Source of the DNA: Candidatus Colimonas fimequi
GTDB taxonomy: Bacteria > Bacillota > Clostridia > Peptostreptococcales > Anaerovoracaceae
DNA: 19,506 nucleotides
Assembly (NCBI GenBank): GCA_018065295.1
Contig: JAGHTQ010000022.1
Span: 1 to 19,506, forward strand
Reading direction: 5' to 3'
Shown in pieces: positions 1 to 6,247 of this stretch (position 1 is the first letter of the stretch; each line of letters begins with the position of its first letter). Below the pieces are notes generated by a model, which ran no database searches, had not been told where the DNA came from, and saw only the letters and a program-made list of their open reading frames with translations. The translations under genes were made by a program, and so were the position numbers.

Positions 1-960
1 GATGGCAAGGTTTTTCCTGTGTCATTGTCGGCAGAAGATGTACGTTCAGTGCTTGCAAGCCGTGCGGTGGATAACGGATTTGAGATTGTGCGAAATGAGT
101 CGGGTGTAGCCATTGAGTTGATTGGTGATGACGGGTTAGTGAACCCTGCGGATTCACATTGCGGATACAAGGTGACCACTGATAGTGGGCATTCTTACAT
201 GGCCGAGAACGTTGTAATTGCAACAGGTGGACGTTCTTATCCAGGAACTGGCTCCGACGGATCCATGTACCCAGTAATTGAATCTCTCGGTGTATCACTT
301 ATCACACCGGCACCAGCATTAGTGCCAGTATTCGTGCAGGATTATGGGTATTCGGCGCTGAGTGGGATTTCATTTAAGAATACAGAAATTGTGGTACGAG
401 ACGGAGATAAGATTGTCGCGCGAAACGTGGACGATTTATTGCTGACCCACAAGAACTTCAGCGGTCCGGCGGTGATTAACATATCACGTGATATTAGAAC
501 TGGCATGACTTTGACAGTGAATTATGTGGCACCAATGCGCGATGATGAATTAACTGGTGGCATTAAGAAACGTATGGCTGGAAACGGCAAATCAGTTGCC
601 AATTTCTTGGTCGACTTGTTGGGATTGCCATCAGCATTCGTGGCAGCTATTGCCGAAGAATGCGGTGTAGATCCATCAAGGAAGGCATCGTCATTAACTG
701 GTGCTGAAGCAGGGATGCTTGCGAGAGCCTTTGCTTGTCATGAGTATTCGGTAAGCGGACTTGGCGGATATAGCGAAGCTATGGTGACACGCGGAGGAGT
801 GGCTCTTGACCAGATCGATTTGAAGTCAATGGAGTGCAAGTTGCTGCCAGGCATATACTTCATCGGTGAAGTCGTAGACATTGACGGCGACACTGGCGGC
901 TATAACTTACAATTCGCATATTCATCGGCAGTAGCGGCGATGAAGAATATATTAGAATAA
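1..960 (+). CDS. HI0933/BaiN-family FAD-dependent oxidoreductase, 3' part (5' end outside the window)
   Basis: This is the C-terminal part of a flavoprotein of the HI0933-like (BaiN/RdsA) family, cytosolic proteins that bind FAD; the physiological substrate of most members is unknown. The reading frame is open from base 1 and begins DGKVFPVS, matching the family's internal GRVFP segment. The GTG at 19 is therefore not a real start and the FAD-binding N-terminus lies upstream of the window. Seen here are the ATGGRSYPGTGSDG segment, VTRGGV, and the C-terminal FAD-contacting motif GIYFIGEVVDIDGDTGGYNL, which is very typical of the family. The gene ends with TAA and is followed at once by a terminator hairpin. 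Its arginine codons are mixed (CGT, CGC, CGA, AGA), unlike the AGA-rich glycogen genes downstream. The family call is secure; the substrate is unknown. Confidence 0.88.
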   Translation, partial: DGKVFPVSLSAEDVRSVLASRAVDNGFEIVRNESGVAIELIGDDGLVNPADSHCGYKVTTDSGHSYMAENVVIATGGRSYPGTGSDGSMYPVIESLGVSLITPAPALVPVFVQDYGYSALSGISFKNTEIVVRDGDKIVARNVDDLLLTHKNFSGPAVINISRDIRTGMTLTVNYVAPMRDDELTGGIKKRMAGNGKSVANFLVDLLGLPSAFVAAIAEECGVDPSRKASSLTGAEAGMLARAFACHEYSVSGLGGYSEAMVTRGGVALDQIDLKSMECKLLPGIYFIGEVVDIDGDTGGYNLQFAYSSAVAAMKNILE

Positions 961-964
961 AGAT

Positions 965-995
965 AACGCTGACCTGATGGCCAGCGTTTTATTTT
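965..995 (+). terminator. Rho-independent terminator of the flavoprotein gene
   Basis: A hairpin with arms AACGCTG (965-971) and CAGCGTT (982-988) is followed by a T-rich run ending at 995. It starts five bases after the TAA stop of the upstream gene. It separates that transcript from the repeat array that begins about 13 bases later. Confidence 0.8.
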
Positions 996-1007
996 GCCAG
1001 AAGACGA

Positions 1008-1297
1008 TTTACGGTAATTTGTGTTGGATGAGTAACTACCGTTAATTTCATATTGATTTGTGTATGAAGATTAACGGTAAAGTAATGTGAACTGCTAATT
1101 AGCGTTAATGTGTTTCAATTTGGAACATGCTTATTAACTGTAGATTAGCTAAAACGGGTGATTTACGTTAATTTAATCGCAAATTCAAATAGTGGTTAAC
1201 GGGGAAGGGGCTTAAATGCAGTATTAGCGTTAATTTGAGCACCATTTTTGACTTTATTTAACGGTAAGCTAACTCAAATAGCCGAGTCATGTTAATC
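1008..1297. repeat. Array of alternating inverted 10-bp motifs (about TTAACGGTAA), period 62-63 bp
   Basis: This holds most of the 398-base gene-free stretch between two convergent genes. Ten degenerate copies of TTAACGGTAA occur in strictly alternating orientation. The TTAA cores are centred near 1009.5, 1043.5, 1072.5, 1106.5, 1135.5, 1169.5, 1197.5, 1231.5, 1259.5 and 1293.5. Steps from a forward-written TTAACG copy to the next inverted CGTTAA copy are 34 each time; the other steps are 29, 29, 28 and 28. Five units of 62-63 bp result. The bases between motifs are not conserved although their length is. TAA/TTA in every motif and the change from 63 to 62 argue against coding. The array lies between two terminators, so it probably acts as DNA, perhaps as a protein-binding array. 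The function is unknown; the first copy (TTTACGGTAA) and the last (ATGTTAA) are the weakest. Confidence 0.75.
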
Positions 1298-1309
1298 GTC
1301 CTTTATGGG

Positions 1310-1342
1310 AAACAAAAAAGCGACCAGAACAACTGGCCGCTT
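1310..1342 (-). terminator. Rho-independent terminator of the GntR-ABC operon
   Basis: Read on the minus strand, GCGGCCAG (complement of 1333-1340) pairs with CTGGTCGC (complement of 1320-1327), with one G-U pair and a five-base loop. TTTTTTGTTT follows. It lies 17 bases beyond the stop of the ABC permease and closes the three-gene minus-strand operon. Confidence 0.85.
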
Positions 1343-1358
1343 CATTAAAGTAAGTATG

Positions 1359-2177
1359 TTATAAGAGGTTTAATTTCTTAGTCAAGATTCTCTCAGTTAC
1401 GATGTGGAATACTATTACCTGCGCTACAGTTACAACGAAGGCGAAGAAGAGGAGAATCTGGAAGTAGAAGAATTCGTGCTGGCTTTCAAATGGGTTGATG
1501 CTCCAGTGGCTCATGAACTCATCGCTTAAGATCAAGTCGCCCAGAGTGATTCCCACTGATGCGATGATTGTCAGCGCCACGCTGATGCCAATGTATGCAC
1601 CAACTGCCAGGAGAATTCTGTATTTATCAACCAGCTGTCCGATGGCAAGTGCTGCATATACCTGATATACGGACTTGAGTACGCTGAATATTACCAGAAT
1701 CAGAACTTCAACGATGATGATGAAGATCTTAAATGAAATACTGCCCAGTACCTCGCCGATAACTGAGAAAAATTCACTGAATCCGTTAGCTGCAATCAGG
1801 AAAGGAACGATGCTGATGAATACAACCAGAATACTTCCTACTGTGTAGATTGTTGCGGCCAGTGCTCTTGAAACAACCAGCTGCCATTCTCTAACTGGAA
1901 GTGTGTGCATCAGGTAGCCTTCATCACCCAGCAGACCTTTGTAAAATCTGATTACGATTACGAAGATCATTGCAACGCCAAGGGCGCATGCTGCAGCGAA
2001 GTAGAGGAGGTATGGAATTACATAGATCAGGTTTGTGATGAAGGTTGATTCCATAGCGCTATCCTGCATACCAACTGTCAGTGAGATGCCGATAGATGCG
2101 ACAATCATTGCAGCCCATACGATGAGCATGTACTGATAACTTGATTTCAGTTCGTATTTAAGTAATTTACTTGTCAT
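1359..2177 (-). CDS. ABC-2-type transporter permease subunit
   Basis: This is a 272-residue integral membrane protein with about six hydrophobic segments, roughly at residues 16-37, 49-78 (two close together), 101-131, 145-180, 188-215 and 235-260. The loop after the second pair carries GDEGYLMHTLPV, a segment common in permeases of small GntR/YtrA-linked ABC exporters. It should form the membrane channel for the ATPase encoded just upstream. Its start overlaps the end of the ATPase gene by 11 bases, and an AGGAAGGAG ribosome binding site lies inside the ATPase coding end, so the two are translationally linked. The substrate cannot be read from the sequence. In Bacillus the related ytr operon responds to cell-wall-active antibiotics; extending that role here is inference. 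Confidence 0.85.
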   Translation of the reverse strand: MTSKLLKYELKSSYQYMLIVWAAMIVASIGISLTVGMQDSAMESTFITNLIYVIPYLLYFAAACALGVAMIFVIVIRFYKGLLGDEGYLMHTLPVREWQLVVSRALAATIYTVGSILVVFISIVPFLIAANGFSEFFSVIGEVLGSISFKIFIIIVEVLILVIFSVLKSVYQVYAALAIGQLVDKYRILLAVGAYIGISVALTIIASVGITLGDLILSDEFMSHWSINPFESQHEFFYFQILLFFAFVVTVAQVIVFHIVTERILTKKLNLL

Positions 2178-2919
2178 ATCTGTACACTCCTTCCTGGTTC
2201 ACATTCATGTATGGAACCATTCTGAATGATTCTCTGAAGACTTCGTCGATTGACTTGCCTTCATTCTCCTTGATGTCGTCAACGCTGTCGTGTCTGATAA
2301 CCTGGCCGTTCTGAATGAAAATTACCTCGTCAAGAACACGTTCGATTTCAGAAATCAGGTGTGTTGAAATGATTACAGTTCCTTCTTCGTTGTAGTTGTT
2401 GATGATTGTTGAGAGGATGTAATCTCTAGCCGCAGGGTCAACTCCAGCGATAGGTTCGTCCAGGAGATAAAGCTGGGCGTTTCTGCTCATGCAAAGGATC
2501 AGCTGTACCTTCTCCTTAGTACCCTTAGACATTGACTTGATTCTGTCCTCGGGACGGATGTTAAGCATCGCGCACATGTCGCGAGCCTTGTTCATATCGA
2601 AGTCGCCATAAAAGTCGGCGAACATATTGAATACGTCCTGTACCTTCATCCAGTTAGCAAAGTAGTTCTTGTCTGGAAGGTAGCTGACGATTGATTTAGT
2701 GTATGGACCTGGATTATTACCATCTACGAGAATCTCCCCTGATGAGGGTGTAATCAGTCCGTTTATTAATTTGATAAGTGTTGTCTTACCACTTCCGTTA
2801 GGGCCCAGAAGGCCGATAATCTTACCGCGGCCAATCTCAAGATTCACGTTATCAAGAGCTCTAAAGCCGCTATAGTATTTAGTCAGATTGTTTGTCTTAA
2901 GCAAAGTCTCAGTAAACAT
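2167..2919 (-). CDS. ABC transporter ATP-binding protein (YtrB-like)
   Basis: This 250-residue nucleotide-binding subunit powers the adjacent permease. Walker A is GPNGSGKTT (residues 39-47), Walker B is LYLLDEP (150-156), the D-loop region is AGVDPAARD and the switch histidine is H187 in STH. The signature motif is non-canonical: MSKGTKEK (130-137) in place of LSGGQ. The Q-loop position reads YLPDKNY, without the glutamine. Both deviations are common in the YtrB-like group that travels with short GntR regulators. The ATG overlaps the stop of the GntR gene as TAATG, with AAGGAGG nine bases upstream. The protein probably works as a dimer, or paired with another subunit, at the inner face of the membrane. 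The export substrate is unknown. Confidence 0.92.
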   Translation of the reverse strand: MFTETLLKTNNLTKYYSGFRALDNVNLEIGRGKIIGLLGPNGSGKTTLIKLINGLITPSSGEILVDGNNPGPYTKSIVSYLPDKNYFANWMKVQDVFNMFADFYGDFDMNKARDMCAMLNIRPEDRIKSMSKGTKEKVQLILCMSRNAQLYLLDEPIAGVDPAARDYILSTIINNYNEEGTVIISTHLISEIERVLDEVIFIQNGQVIRHDSVDDIKENEGKSIDEVFRESFRMVPYMNVNQEGVYRYDK

Positions 2920-3281
2920 TATTTCGCCTCCTTCTCCTTAAGTACCTGAATGATCTCTTCGGTTGAGAAACCGATTGCATTCATCTGAGCTACAAATTCA
3001 TCTATATAAGTGCTTGCAGTTTCCATCTTCATCTTCATAATCAGCTCCTTGTCTGTAGTAACTGTTCTGCCTGCTGTTCTATTAGTGATGACCAGTCCGT
3101 CATTCTCTAATTCACTTAATGCTCTCTGCATGGTGTTTCTGTTGACACCAGCGTCAGCAGCAAGATCGCGGACAGTAGGGAAAGGTGATCCCATCGGATA
3201 CTGACCTGATACGATGGCCATTGTCAGCTGTTCCTTAAGCTGTGGCCAGATAGGTCTGCTGTCATCTAGTTTCCATGCCAT
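2919..3281 (-). CDS. GntR-family transcriptional regulator, YtrA subfamily
   Basis: This is a short 120-residue regulator: an N-terminal winged helix-turn-helix (about residues 10-75, with PIWPQLKEQL, PTVRDLAADAGVNRNTMQRAL and ENDGLV) and a short helical tail of about 40 residues, not the large effector domain of FadR or HutC types. That architecture defines the YtrA subfamily, which typically represses its own operon with linked ABC genes. Here it is the first gene of regulator-ATPase-permease. A perfect 22-bp palindrome sits at the predicted transcription start (3321-3342), which supports autorepression. GGAGG lies eight bases before the ATG. The inducer is unknown; the short tail suggests regulation by dimer state or a small ligand. 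Confidence 0.9.
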   Translation of the reverse strand: MAWKLDDSRPIWPQLKEQLTMAIVSGQYPMGSPFPTVRDLAADAGVNRNTMQRALSELENDGLVITNRTAGRTVTTDKELIMKMKMETASTYIDEFVAQMNAIGFSTEEIIQVLKEKEAK

Positions 3282-3320
3282 TTAGCAATCCTCCTTCGTG
3301 GTTACGCGCGTCTTGTGTTA

Positions 3321-3342
3321 TTGTCCTAAGTGCTTAGGACAA
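3321..3342. promoter_or_regulatory. Palindromic operator for the GntR/YtrA-type regulator
   Basis: TTGTCCTAAG (3321-3330) and its exact reverse complement CTTAGGACAA (3333-3342) are separated by TG. On the minus strand the palindrome begins four bases after the -10 box, so it covers the start point. A bound dimer would block the promoter. The link to this GntR protein is inferred from position and family habit. Confidence 0.8.
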
Positions 3343-3346
3343 GTTT

Positions 3347-3375
3347 ATAATAACGCGGGGCTTGAGGTTTGTCAA
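3347..3375 (-). promoter_or_regulatory. Sigma-A-type promoter of the GntR-ABC operon
   Basis: Read on the minus strand, TTGACA (complement of 3370-3375) and TATTAT (complement of 3347-3352) are exactly 17 bases apart. The -35 box is perfect and the -10 has one mismatch. The operator palindrome lies directly downstream. Confidence 0.82.
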
Positions 3376-3387
3376 CACCCTTTATGC

Positions 3388-3435
3388 AAAAAACACAAAA
3401 CCCCATAACCGTTGAAATTACAACGATTACAGGGT
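3388..3435 (-). terminator. Rho-independent terminator of the AEC transporter gene
   Basis: On the minus strand a 15-bp stem (complements of 3421-3435 and 3400-3414, four of the pairs G-U) has a six-base loop. A T-rich tract, TTTTGTGTTTTTT, follows. It lies about 80 bases after the transporter stop and just upstream of the GntR promoter, so it insulates the two minus-strand units. Confidence 0.78.
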
Positions 3436-3476
3436 GCTTTTGCAAAAGTGACACATATTTTATTTTTTGTCCTGCC

Positions 3477-3508
3477 TTGTCTGCACCTTGTCCTAAGGTG
3501 GCAGACAA
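3477..3508. repeat. Inverted repeat downstream of the AEC gene, containing a degenerate second operator copy
   Basis: TTGTCTGC (3477-3484) pairs with GCAGACAA (3501-3508) and ACCTT pairs with AAGGT, giving a 13-bp stem with one bulged G and the loop GTCCT. Within it, 3488-3497 is TTGTCCTAAG, an exact copy of the left half of the operator at 3321; the right half is degraded to AGACAA. There is no U-tract after the hairpin on either strand, so it does not look like a terminator. Confidence 0.55.
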
Positions 3509-3516
3509 AACGTGCT

Positions 3517-4449
3517 CTAGACGAATAATGTGACAATCGGTAGGGTCACAATTGTGACCAGAGTTGTCAGGGCGTAGAGCTTGCTGCAAGCGGTATTATC
3601 CATGCCGTATTCTTCGGATACGATTACAGGCATGCTGCCGTTAGGCATGCCGTACATGAGGGGCAGGATGCCAGCAACGACAGGATTTAAGTTAACTCCT
3701 GGCAGGTGCATTATGATTAATGCAGCTACGATTGGAAGGAAAAGCTGCTTGATAAATACATATCCATATAGCCTTGCTTCAGTGAAAATCTCCTTGAGAT
3801 TTATGTGTGCCAGAGCGAAGCCAGTTACGATCATGCTGAGAGGAACACACGCATCTGCAAGATATGAGATGAAATCAATTGCAACGAATGGTAACTGAAT
3901 TGGAACCAGGAAGAAGAACAGTGCTACGAGGCATGCGAACATTCCTGGATTACACATCTGCTTGATGCTGAATTTGCCTGCCGTGTTCATCTGTCTCTTA
4001 AACAGGTATAACCCGAATGAATAGAAGAGCAGGTTATACATGAGGATGTACAGTGATACGTAGAATGTGGCGCTCTGTCCGTAGAGAGATCCGATAAGAG
4101 GGATACCCATAAAGCCCAGATTAGTGAATACCAGCATTATCATATAAAGGGTTCTCTCATCCTTAGGGACCCTTAAAACTCTTGCGATGATTGGACTGAG
4201 CGCAATCATGGTACCAAAGAGTATGCAGACCAGAATCACGTTCTGCATTACTAGTTCTGCGGATGGCCTTTCATCTGCACCGACAACCGTTGCAATAATC
4301 AGCGCAGGGTTGAAGATGTTAACGATGAGCTTCGATACTTCTGATGAGCCTTTATCTGTTACCCAGTGTTTCTTAAATGCGATGTAGCCAGCCAGCGCGA
4401 AGGCGAACATGACTACAAGTTTTGTGAAAATAATAAGACTGTTTTCCAT
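3517..4449 (-). CDS. AEC (auxin efflux carrier) family transporter
   Basis: This 310-residue membrane protein belongs to the auxin efflux carrier family, which in bacteria includes malate and other organic-acid transporters. About ten hydrophobic segments are spread over the whole length. The first repeat has the typical IFNPALI segment near residue 47, and the second half has GILPLMYGMPNGSMPV, the equivalent broken-helix region. Length and layout fit the family (about 300-320 residues). AGGAG lies before the ATG. The gene has its own promoter at 4483-4511, divergent from the carbonic anhydrase operon, and its own terminator. No neighbour reveals the substrate; a carboxylic acid is the usual guess for bacterial members. 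The family call is firm, the substrate is not. Confidence 0.88.
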   Translation of the reverse strand: MENSLIIFTKLVVMFAFALAGYIAFKKHWVTDKGSSEVSKLIVNIFNPALIIATVVGADERPSAELVMQNVILVCILFGTMIALSPIIARVLRVPKDERTLYMIMLVFTNLGFMGIPLIGSLYGQSATFYVSLYILMYNLLFYSFGLYLFKRQMNTAGKFSIKQMCNPGMFACLVALFFFLVPIQLPFVAIDFISYLADACVPLSMIVTGFALAHINLKEIFTEARLYGYVFIKQLFLPIVAALIIMHLPGVNLNPVVAGILPLMYGMPNGSMPVIVSEEYGMDNTACSKLYALTTLVTIVTLPIVTLFV

Positions 4450-4482
4450 GTCTATCTCCTAACATAAATCTTAATCCGTACT

Positions 4483-4511
4483 AGTATACACCCAGGCTAA
4501 ATTCTCCTCAA
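4483..4511 (-). promoter_or_regulatory. Promoter of the AEC transporter gene
   Basis: On the minus strand, TTGAGG (complement of 4506-4511) and TATACT (complement of 4483-4488) are 17 bases apart. The AEC start codon lies about 35 bases further on, with AGGAG before it. Confidence 0.65.
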
Positions 4512-4516
4512 GGAAA

Positions 4517-4546
4517 TTGGACAAAAAGACAGTTTAGTTGTATCAT
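4517..4546 (+). promoter_or_regulatory. Promoter of the carbonic anhydrase operon
   Basis: TTGGAC (4517-4522) and TATCAT (4541-4546) are 18 bases apart; shifting the -35 by one to TGGACA gives 17. The carbonic anhydrase ATG is 24 bases beyond the -10, with TAGGAGG between them, giving a very short leader. Confidence 0.6.
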
Positions 4547-4569
4547 ATATGGGTTAGGAGGCGATATTT

Positions 4570-5127
4570 ATGTTGAATGCTAACGAAGCAATTCTCAAAC
4601 TTAAGGAAGGTAATGAGAAGTTTGTTAAATGCGAACAGGGCATCGGCGATGTGTCCATGCTTATTCGCAAACGAACAGCAGATGCAGGACAGCATCCATA
4701 TGCGATTATCATCACTTGCTCTGATTCGAGAGTGATTCCTGAGAGTATTTTTAATGCCGGTATTGGGGATTTATTCGTAATTAGAGTTGCGGGAAATGTT
4801 ATGGATAATCATCAGCTTGGCAGCGTTGAATATGCTGCAGAACATCTGGACGCCAAGCTTATTGTAGTCCTTGGACACACCATGTGCGGCGCAGTAGATG
4901 CGGCTATGAACCATGACCCTGAAGGATACATCAAGTTCATAACAGATGAGATTTCCAAGGCTATTGGTGATGAGAAGGATGAAGCGACAGCGTGCTGTCT
5001 GAATGTTAAACACAGTATTGAGATAATAGAGAGCAGCTTTGAAATCAGGCAGGAAGAAGCGGAACACGGCCTTAAGGTAGTGGGCGCCCTTTATCATCTG
5101 GAAGATGGACGAGTTGAATTTTTATAA
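4570..5127 (+). CDS. Beta-class carbonic anhydrase
   Basis: This 185-residue cytosolic zinc enzyme should interconvert carbon dioxide and bicarbonate. The beta-class zinc ligands are all visible: C50 in the CSDSR motif, and H103 and C106 in GHTMCGAV. The catalytic dyad D52/R54 is intact. The N-terminal helix ANEAILKLKEGNEKFV is the usual beta-carbonic anhydrase start, and the length fits the compact prokaryotic type. The C-terminal part (about residues 115-165) diverges from the best-known members, but the end HLEDGRVEFL is typical. It is the first gene of a four-gene cluster with gaps of 14-23 bases. The others are a protein of unknown function, a Nudix hydrolase and a MazG-like protein, so the shared transcript does not point to one pathway. 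TAGGAGG precedes the start. Confidence 0.92.
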   Translation: MLNANEAILKLKEGNEKFVKCEQGIGDVSMLIRKRTADAGQHPYAIIITCSDSRVIPESIFNAGIGDLFVIRVAGNVMDNHQLGSVEYAAEHLDAKLIVVLGHTMCGAVDAAMNHDPEGYIKFITDEISKAIGDEKDEATACCLNVKHSIEIIESSFEIRQEEAEHGLKVVGALYHLEDGRVEFL

Positions 5128-5150
5128 ATTAGAGAAGGAAGAATGGATAA

Positions 5151-5711
5151 ATGGCAGATTTGAAGATTGTAGAGAAAACACCAGAAGAACCTAAGAAGCT
5201 GGGCTGGAAGGTAACTGAAGTTGTAATGAACGATATCATCAGCAGATTACATAAGGCTAAGGTAATCGCTGAGCCTCAGATGAAGTTCATCTACAATGAC
5301 CGTGGCGTTATGAAGAGCGTTTTTGATGCTCATATGACAGATCCTGAGATCGATATTTTGCGCAAGACTAAGCCTGATATGTTCCTCATGATCATGTCAG
5401 TTCACAGCATGGGCGCTGGTATGATGGTTATCTACACTCAGAAGGAGAAGGGTAAGACTCTCGGTCACTTCACAGACGAAGAAGTTGCAGATATGATTAG
5501 CCTCTTTAAGGCATATGACGTATATCAGCTGGCATGCCAGAAGGTTGGCGCTGAGCCAGGTTCACAGATTAAGAACTATCTGGATACAGTTGCTAAGCAG
5601 GGTGCATTCCTTGCAAGAAGAGAAGCGGGTGAACAGGTTTATGAAGAAGAAGTTCTCAAGGACTTCGCACAGGCTATGTTCAATCTGGGCGTAACTATTG
5701 CATTAGGCTAA
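5151..5711 (+). CDS. Protein of unknown function, 186 residues
   Basis: I do not recognise a family. The protein looks soluble, mixed alpha/beta, with no signal peptide and no clear membrane helix; the most hydrophobic stretch is MFLMIMSVHSMGAGMMVIYT (about residues 77-96), methionine-rich and probably a buried strand region. The N-terminus is lysine/proline-rich (EKTPEEPKKLGWK) and may be flexible. The C-terminal half is predicted helical, with FTDEEVADMISLFKAYDVYQLA. It lies 23 bases after the carbonic anhydrase gene and 21 bases before the Nudix gene, so it is cotranscribed with both. AAGGA lies 11 bases before the ATG. Codon use resembles the neighbours, so it is a real gene. No function is offered. 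Confidence 0.75.
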   Translation: MADLKIVEKTPEEPKKLGWKVTEVVMNDIISRLHKAKVIAEPQMKFIYNDRGVMKSVFDAHMTDPEIDILRKTKPDMFLMIMSVHSMGAGMMVIYTQKEKGKTLGHFTDEEVADMISLFKAYDVYQLACQKVGAEPGSQIKNYLDTVAKQGAFLARREAGEQVYEEEVLKDFAQAMFNLGVTIALG

Positions 5712-5732
5712 TTGTGATAAAGGATAAATAAT

Positions 5733-6233
5733 ATGGAATACTGGGATATTTACGATAAGAATAAGCAGCTTACAGGCCGCACAATGAAGAAGAACGACTG
5801 GTGTCTGGCAGATGATGAATATCACCTGACAGTGCTTGGCGTTGTTTGCAGACCTGATGGCAAGTTTCTTATCACTAAGAGAGTAATGACTAAGTCATGG
5901 GCACCAGGCTGGTGGGAGGTATCAGGCGGTGCAGCTATGGCTGGCGAAACATCAGAAGAAGCTGTTAAGCGTGAAGTTTACGAAGAGACAGGCCTTGATG
6001 TGTCGGGCGCTGATGGTGGATATGTGTTCACATATCATAGAGAAAATCCAGGTGAAGGCGACAACTATTTCGTAGATATTTACAAGTTCATCATGGATTT
6101 TGATGAGTCGGATGTTAATGCTCGCGAAGCAGAAACAGATGGTTTCATGCTTGCTGATGCTGAGCAGATTAAGGCATTCGCTGATGAAGGAATTTTCCTT
6201 CACTATGACAGCATCAAGAGAGTATTCGAGTAG
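5733..6233 (+). CDS. Nudix hydrolase
   Basis: This is a 166-residue Nudix-fold enzyme that should hydrolyse a nucleoside diphosphate linked to another group, using divalent metal. The full Nudix box is present: G66-x5-E72-x7-R80-E81-V82-x-E84-E85-x-G87-L88. The N-terminus WDIYDKNKQLTGRTM, followed by a histidine-containing strand, resembles the IDI-like/YfcD branch of the superfamily, whose members often have uncertain substrates. PGWWEVSGGAAMAGE is the usual lead-in to the box. The gene lies 21 bases after the unknown gene and 14 bases before the MazG-like gene. Its pairing with a MazG-like pyrophosphohydrolase suggests house-cleaning of nucleotides, but that is inference from context. Confidence 0.9.
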   Translation: MEYWDIYDKNKQLTGRTMKKNDWCLADDEYHLTVLGVVCRPDGKFLITKRVMTKSWAPGWWEVSGGAAMAGETSEEAVKREVYEETGLDVSGADGGYVFTYHRENPGEGDNYFVDIYKFIMDFDESDVNAREAETDGFMLADAEQIKAFADEGIFLHYDSIKRVFE

Positions 6234-6247
6234 GCAGAGGTTTAACC

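Noticed and set aside
19..960. Complete gene starting at GTG 19
   Set aside because: The frame is open to base 1 and the upstream codons read DGKVFP, which matches the inside of the HI0933 family. The gene is truncated by the window.
1008..1297. CRISPR array
   Set aside because: The conserved element is only about 10 bp, degenerate and alternates in orientation. CRISPR repeats are longer, nearly identical and all in one direction. No cas genes are in the window.
3326..3589. Minus-strand 87-residue frame across the operator, terminator and AEC 3' end
   Set aside because: It overlaps the GntR promoter, operator and a strong terminator and has no family resemblance or ribosome site.
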